NCBI GenBank assembly: GCA_943704415.1
Contig: CALSCO010000809.1
Location: forward strand, 1 to 28,164
Direction of reading: 5' to 3'
Source of the DNA: Parvularia atlantis
Lineage: Eukaryota; Opisthokonta; Rotosphaerida
Length of the DNA: 28,164 bases
Below, piece by piece: positions 23,303 to 28,164 of the stretch. Below the pieces are notes generated by a model that saw only the letters and a list, made by a program, of their open reading frames with translations, was not told the origin of the DNA and did not search any database. How positions within the stretch are numbered: position 1 is the stretch's first letter; each line of letters starts with the position of its first letter. A program made the position numbers and the translations under genes.

Positions 23303-23350
23303 GTGCGGGCGCGTTGAATCGCTTCGAAACCCAGCCAGCGCACACGCAGC
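23303..23350. promoter_or_regulatory. 48-bp divergent promoter, quinone reductase / kinase
   Basis: The shortest divergent spacer in the window: 48 bp between start codons. No recognisable site. If the kinase start at 23351 is right, both promoters must share this stretch or use coding DNA. Confidence 0.55.
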
Positions 23351-25365
23351 ATGGCGGACGCTCGGTGCGCTGTCACGCTTGTCGCGGCGGTCGTAACCGC
23401 CGGCCTCGCCCGCGCAGCGCGTTCAGCCCACTGCTGTGCCAGACGGCTGGGCTGGCGGCGCTGCACGCGCGCGCACGGGCGACGCACGCGGCGGGTGCGC
23501 GCTGCGCCGGTCGCGCGTGCGCAACTGGGTGTGCTGAGCACGACGCCTGCACGCGCAGAGACGGGCGCGTACGTGTCAACGGGCGGCGCGCTCGTGCTGC
23601 GGCACAGCATGCCGCTGCTGGCGCGGCGGTACCGCTTCCTGCACAAGATCGGCGAGGGCACGTTCGCGCAGCTGGTCTGCGCCGAGGACACGCTGCGCGC
23701 GGGCGCGTACCGGCAGGTGGCGATCAAGATCATGCACCGCCCGTTCTGGAGCATCGGCGTGCGGGTGCGCCGTCGGCGTGCGGCATCGCGCGGGGCCAAT
23801 CGCGCCGCGGCAGGAGGCGCGCATGCTCAACAACCTGCACGCGCGGCACAACGGCGAGCTGCGCTCCGTCCTGCGCCTGCTCTCGTCGTTCAACTTTCTC
23901 GGCCACTTCTGCCTCGTCTTTGAGCTGCTCAACGCGGCGCCGCTGAGCGTGCCGCGCGCGCTTGCTCAGGCGCCGCTGCAAGACGCCGGGCCGCTGCTGC
24001 GCGGTGTGCGGTGACGCGGAGTGGCGCGACCGGCTTTGCCTGACACGCAGCACGCAGTCGTGCGCAAGGTCGCGTTCCAGGTCATGTCTGCGCTGCTGTT
24101 CCTCGGGCAGCAGGGCGTGATCCACGCCGACCTGAAGCCGGAGAACGTGCTGCTAGTGAACAAGCAGGGTGCGTCGCACACACGCGCAGCGGGCGAGCAG
24201 GGCGTGCAGCTGACGCCACGCGTACGCAGACCTGCGCGGGCACCAGTCGTACGCGATCAAGATCATCGACTTTGGCAACGCCATGTACACGCACGAGGCG
24301 AGCGTGTACTACGACGACTACGAAATCCAGAGCCTGCTCTACCGCGCGCCCGAGGTGCGCGCGCGTGCCATGTATCGGCCGTGCGAGGGGCTGACCGCGA
24401 CGCAGGTGCTGCTCGGCGTCCCGTTCGGGCCGGCCGTCGACGTGTGGTCGGTCGGGTGCATCCTGGCTGAGCTGTGCCTGGGGCGGCCGCTGTTTGAGGC
24501 GCATTCGCGCGAGCAGATGACGACGCTGATCATGCGCATGCGAGGGCGGCCCGACCCGGCCGTGTTTGGCGCGGGGTTGTACTGGCGCGCGTCGTACGCG
24601 GCCGAGCCGACGATGACGCGCGGCGAGGCGCAGGTGCGGCTGACGAGCGTGCTCGGCGTGGGCGACCCGGCGTTTGTGTCGTTCCTGGACGGGCTGTTGC
24701 AGCTGGATCCGGCGCGCCGGCTCACGCCGTGGAAGGCGCTGTGCCACCCGTTCCTGCACGCGCTGTTCCCGCTAAGCGACTACGTGGACTTTGCCGACTC
24801 GCTGCGGCCGCTCGCTGCGGTGCCGACCGCAGCCGACGCCGCGCCGACCAGTGCCGCGCCGAGCAGCGCACCGCCGGCCGTGGCCGAGCCGGAACCCTCT
24901 CCGCCGCGGCCGGTGGCCAAGCGCACACCGGCAAACTCGACTGCCAAGCGCGTCAAGACGGAGGCGCGCTCGCCGTCGCCGGCTTCGCCTCGCACGAAGC
25001 GGCCAAAGACGGAGCCGTCATCGCCGAGGAGCACACCGCGGCGCGTCAAGCCCGAACCGGCGCCCGCCGCCACCGAGCCGCGACCGGCGCGTGCGGCCGT
25101 GACCGCCCCGCACGCGCGACGACCGCACGAGATCCTGATCGTCGCGGACGAGGACGACGAAGCCGACGAGCAGCCGGCGGAGAGCGACACCGTCGACGAG
25201 CTGATCGCACCAGCACCGGCAACCGTCGCGCCCGCCCTGCTCGTCAGCAAGGCCGAAGTGCGCACGCCCGCAGCCGCGATGTCGAGCGACGACGAGTACC
25301 GCGACGCGGCCGAGCGCGGGGGCAACGACCGAGACGACGACGATGACGACGTTGTACTGCTGTAA
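23351..25365 (+). CDS. DYRK-like CMGC protein kinase
   Basis: Exons 23351-23364, 23418-23494, 23559-23758, 23814-24003, 24058-24168, 24230-24354 and 24406-25365 give 558 residues. Kinase domain about 55-345: glycine loop KIGEGTFAQLV, VAIK (K87), catalytic loop IHADLKPENVLL (D185), DFG at 211-213, DDYEIQSLLYRAPE closing the activation segment, and DVWSVGCILAEL. The FELL hinge, LLYRAPE and EIQS point to the DYRK branch of CMGC, but HAD replaces the usual HCD/HRD. The last 200 residues are disordered: Pro/Ser-rich with KRPKTE and RRVKPE motifs that look like nuclear signals, then an acidic end (DRDDDDDDVV). The first coding exon of 14 nt is inferred from phase. The 51-nt intron before VLLGVPFG is in frame and stop-free. 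Confidence 0.9.
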
Positions 25366-25375
25366 CCATTCATAT

Positions 25376-26785
25376 CTACATGTACGGCTTGCTTCTCCTA
25401 CCCGCAGCAGAGCCGCCAGCCGCGCCCGCGTCTGCGTGGGTGCCGCGCGCACGCAGCTGTGACGACCGGTCAGCATGGTGCAAGGCTCGGCGTACACAGA
25501 CCTTGTGGCTCGCGGCTGGTGCGACCGCGCTGCCGTTAGCTGCCTCAAGCCACAGGCACACGCGCCCGTCCTCGCCGCCCGTCCACATGCGCTGGTGCTG
25601 CGCCGACGCGAGCGCGTAAAGGCCGCAGCTGCGCGGCCGCGTGCCAGACGCACCGCAAAGTCCCACATGCAGCAGCGTATCCTGTCGACGTGGCCGCCGG
25701 CGAGCACGCCGACGGGGCGCAGCGCGGGTCCGCTCGCGTGGAAGAGCGCGAGGTGGCCATCGAACGTGCCGCCGACGACGGCGAGTTCGTCCGTCGCGGC
25801 GTTGTAGCAGCAGTCGACGGCGTAGTCGGCCGTCTGGCCCAGCTGCGCCGACGCGGCGCGCAAGTCGCCGTAATCGTGCAGCTTCTTGGCCTGCCGCCGT
25901 GCGTGCTCAGCGCGGCCGGTGCACTCGTCTGAGCGCACCTGCATCGGGTGCCACGCCTCGACCGTCTCGACGTTGGTGGTGCAGTACAGCAGCTCACTCG
26001 CGGGCGCGAAGAAGCCCAGGCGGCTCACGTTCTGGCCCGTGTTGAGCACCGACTCGAGCGAGTCGTCCTCGTCGAGCGCAGGCGTGAGGGCGTAGAACGC
26101 GACAAGGCCATCCTCGCTGCACGCGGCGAGGAAGTTGGGCGCGCCCGGGTGGAAGCGCACGCGCGTGATGTCGTCATTGTGGCTCTCGCAAAACTGCGCG
26201 AGCACGCCGCCCGTGCGCACGTCCCTGCGCCGGCCGACCGACCGATCAGCAGCAGCACGGAGCAAGCATAGCAGGGGGAGCAGCACACCAGAACTTGAGC
26301 CGCGCCTCCGCCTCGCCACCACCCTGCGTGAGCGCGCAGCCGCCGGCGATGAGCGTGCGGTCGGCGTTGCGCGAGAACGACAGCAGCGCATCACGCGGCC
26401 GCGCCGGATCGACGAGGGTCGCGGCCGGGACGCCGCTGCGCAGGTCCCAGGCGCCCACAACGCCGTCGCCGCCGCACGACCACAGCAGATGCGGCTCGGT
26501 GCGGTCGAGCGCGAGGTCGTTGACCGCGCCGGCGTGCCCCCGGAGCGCGTGGCGCAGCACCAGCCCCGTCGGCGCGGCGTGGTACACCTTGATCTCGTGG
26601 CTGGACGACGACACGGCGATAACGTCATCGGCAGCCTTGATTGCGCGTGCGCGTCAGGCCACCGATGCGCACCCCACGCAATCAACCGCCGCACGCACGA
26701 CAACGTCGAGCACGTAGTCCGGCCCGCCCGCCGCGTCGGATGCGGCGCCGCGCAGATCGAGCGCGACCACGTGGCCGAGACGCAT
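25376..26785 (-). CDS. WD40-repeat protein, WDR89 type
   Basis: Beta-propeller protein of unknown cellular role. Exons 25376-25597, 25654-25890, 25939-26224, 26289-26635 and 26699-26785 give 392 residues (human WDR89: 387). Blades can be read from LRGHAGAVNDLALD, LLWSCGGDGVVGAWDLRSG, ESHNDDITRVRFHP, FLAACSEDGLVAFY, GGHVDRIRCCMWDF and MWTGGEDGRVCLW. ESHNDDITRVRFHP and the ending RRSKPY are typical of this family. The start at 26785 (MRLGHVVAL) is chosen for length; an in-frame ATG at 26836 would add 17 basic residues. A 66-nt in-frame intron in the last exon is possible. Its stop codon is 10 bp from that of the DYRK-like kinase. Confidence 0.9.
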
Positions 26786-27389
26786 CTGGAAGCTTCTACG
26801 TGTCAAGTTTGTCGCAGACGCGCGTATCTTGCTCATCCGCGCGCGCTGACCACGCCGCCGTCGCCGCCTTGTCCGTGCGCGGCTGTGCGCCTTGTGCGCA
26901 CGCAGGTGGGGTGGTTGCTGTGCACGGTCGCGATGCCATCCGAGCCATCGGTGGTAAATCGCTTCATTGCTGCGCATCTCGCGATCTCATGGGCGCTCTC
27001 GCCCACCAGACCGCGCCCTTTGCCCACCCCCCTTGCGCGCCTGTCCGCCCCTCGCTGCTGTGCGCGCACCCGTGCCCGCCGCCTCGCGCGGACACGCGTC
27101 CCCGACCGGGCCCAGGCCCCCCTCATACGCCCCTCTCACGTGTTTCGGGGCGGCCCGCGGCCCGGCAGCGTGAGCCGAGGCCTCCCCAGCGGCGCCTGCG
27201 CTTCCCTCGTTCTCCCACGCTTGCGCGGCCGCGTCCCTTTCTCCCCCCACGCCTCGCTCGCGGCCGCTGCACCGCCGTTGCCAGCCGTCGCCGGCACACG
27301 CCGCGCGCGCTCACGCCGCCAGCGTTCACCCGCCGTCGCAGGGGCGCAAGGGGCGCAAGGCCACGCGGCGCACGACCCGCACGAGCGAC

Positions 27390-27429
<40 letters not shown>

Positions 27430-27520
27430 AGCCGCCGCTGAGTCGCCGAATTTCCCGAGCGCAAAGGAGGCCCTGGCGCCCGCTGTCCCTGTTGCGCCCG
27501 CCAGCCACGCCAGCGCGGTG
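26786..27520. other. Long divergent spacer with (AC)15
   Basis: 735 bp between the WDR89-like start and the CAMK-like kinase start, the longest gene-free stretch apart from the repeat region. It is C-rich on the + strand from about 27000, carries the AC microsatellite and no open frame that resembles a protein. It probably contains both promoters and a long kinase 5' leader. A non-coding first exon is possible. Confidence 0.55.
27393..27422. repeat. (AC)15 microsatellite
   Basis: Fifteen AC units, then GCACACAA. It lies about 100 bp before the kinase start codon, so it is in the promoter or the 5' leader. Confidence 0.96.
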
Positions 27521-28164
27521 ATGATGCCCGGGTCCAAGGTGCGCGACGCGCTGCGCCGGACGCGGCACCCGCGCCCGCACCGCGCCCGCGCCCGTGCTCA
27601 CCGCCGCGGGCGTCCACAGGGCGACACCAGCGTCGACCAGGTCGGCGTGTACCGCCTCGACAAGACTATCGGCCAGGGCACGTACGGCAAGGTCAAGCTC
27701 GGGTACCACGTCGCGACGGGCGAGAAGGTGGCGGCGACGCGCCGCTCGGGCGGCCCCGGCGGCTGATCCCTCGCCGCCGCCGCGGCGGCCCGCAGGTCGC
27801 GATCAAGATCATCCAGAAGGCGACCATCGAGAACGACCGCCAGGTCAAGCGCATCCAGAAGGAGGTTCGCTTCCTGAAGCTGCTGCGGCACCCCAACATC
27901 GTCAAGGTGCGCCCGTGTGCGCCCTCGTCGCTCGCAGCACTCACGCCCGCCCAGGTGTACGACGTGCTCGAGACCGACGCGGAGATCTTCTTCGTCATGG
28001 AGTACGCCGCCGGCGGCGAGCTGTTTGACTACATCGTCGCGCACAAGCGCGTGAAGGACAAGGAGGCGCGGCACTTCTTCCGCCAGGTCGTCTCGGCGCT
28101 CGACTACTGTCACTCGGTGCGTCGCGCGTTGCTGCATCGCCGCGGCGCTCACCGCGGCCCCCCC
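27521..28164 (+). CDS. CAMK-like (SNF1/AMPK-related) protein kinase, N-terminal part
   Basis: Runs off the window. Exons 27521-27538, 27620-27727, 27796-27906 and 27955-28116; the last visible intron begins at 28117. After MMPGSK the kinase domain starts at once: TIGQGTYGKVKLGYHVATGE (glycine loop), VAIK with K46, a C-helix reading RIQKEVRFLKLLRHPNIVKV, then VYDVLETDAEIFFVMEYAAG (hinge) and GELFDYIVAHKRVKDKEAR, ending at SALDYCHS just before the HRD loop. GGELFDYIV and YCH are typical of the AMPK/SNF1-related branch; which member (Snf1, Kin or Hsl1 type) needs the missing C-terminus. The intron between 27728 and 27795 contains a stop in frame, which supports splicing there. Confidence 0.93.

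Noticed and set aside
26135-27766. A very long + strand open frame of over 500 codons
   Set aside because: It is Arg/Ala/Pro-rich, runs antisense through the WDR89-like gene and into the CAMK-like kinase leader, and shows no domain; long chance frames are expected at this GC.

Overview
The window is eukaryotic nuclear DNA of very high GC (roughly 70% by eye) and is densely packed with genes. I read 15 recognisable protein genes, one unidentified small gene, and no RNA gene. Almost every gene is cut by very short introns of about 41-75 nt. Roughly three quarters of the donors read GTGCG, and many introns carry a CTGAC-like branch point. A fungal-type homoserine kinase (a pathway animals lack), together with Hul5, Ctp1, Hsp60/Hsp10, an Atp17-like subunit and Zta1, points to a fungus. 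The ITFG1-type protein, the base composition and a Crinkler-like nuclease-kinase gene fit an early-diverging (chytrid-grade) fungus best. The lineage is inference, not proof.

Layout, left to right. 266-1406 (+) is a rhomboid protease. 1503-2865 (-) is the mitochondrial tricarboxylate carrier. 3203-4975 (-) is an intronless gene of clearly lower GC, encoding a coiled coil, a PD-(D/E)XK nuclease-like domain and a kinase-like domain; short direct repeats flank it, so it looks like an inserted island. 4976-5609 holds a 13-bp tandem repeat and a hairpin. 5610-5980 (-) is a weak small gene. 6037-8629 (-) and 8751-9431 (+) are Hsp60 and Hsp10, head to head. 9543-10821 (+) is homoserine kinase. 10862-11725 (-) is a METTL21-type methyltransferase. 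11818-12090 (-) is an ATP synthase subunit f-like protein. 12238-12838 (+) is a cytochrome-b5/MAPR-like membrane protein. 12918-17240 (-) is the HECT ligase Hul5/UBE3C in 21 exons. 17310-19227 (-) is a secreted phosphoesterase of the phospholipase C family. 19283-22226 (+) is an ITFG1/TIP-like membrane protein in 17 exons. 22262-23302 (-) is quinone oxidoreductase. 23351-25365 (+) is a DYRK-like kinase. 25376-26785 (-) is a WDR89-like WD40 protein. 27521 to the window edge (+) is a CAMK-like kinase, cut off.

The genes are mostly housekeeping and do not form one pathway. Several serve mitochondria (citrate carrier, Hsp60/Hsp10, Atp17-like), others proteostasis (Hsp60/Hsp10, Hul5, rhomboid) or the secretory and membrane system. 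The arrangement is compact: convergent stop codons lie 10-79 bp apart, and four divergent start-codon pairs lie 48-147 bp apart, so promoters are probably shared and 3' ends probably overlap.

Exon models were built by hand from reading frame, GT/GC-AG borders, phase and family alignment from memory. Where two solutions exist this is stated in the entry.
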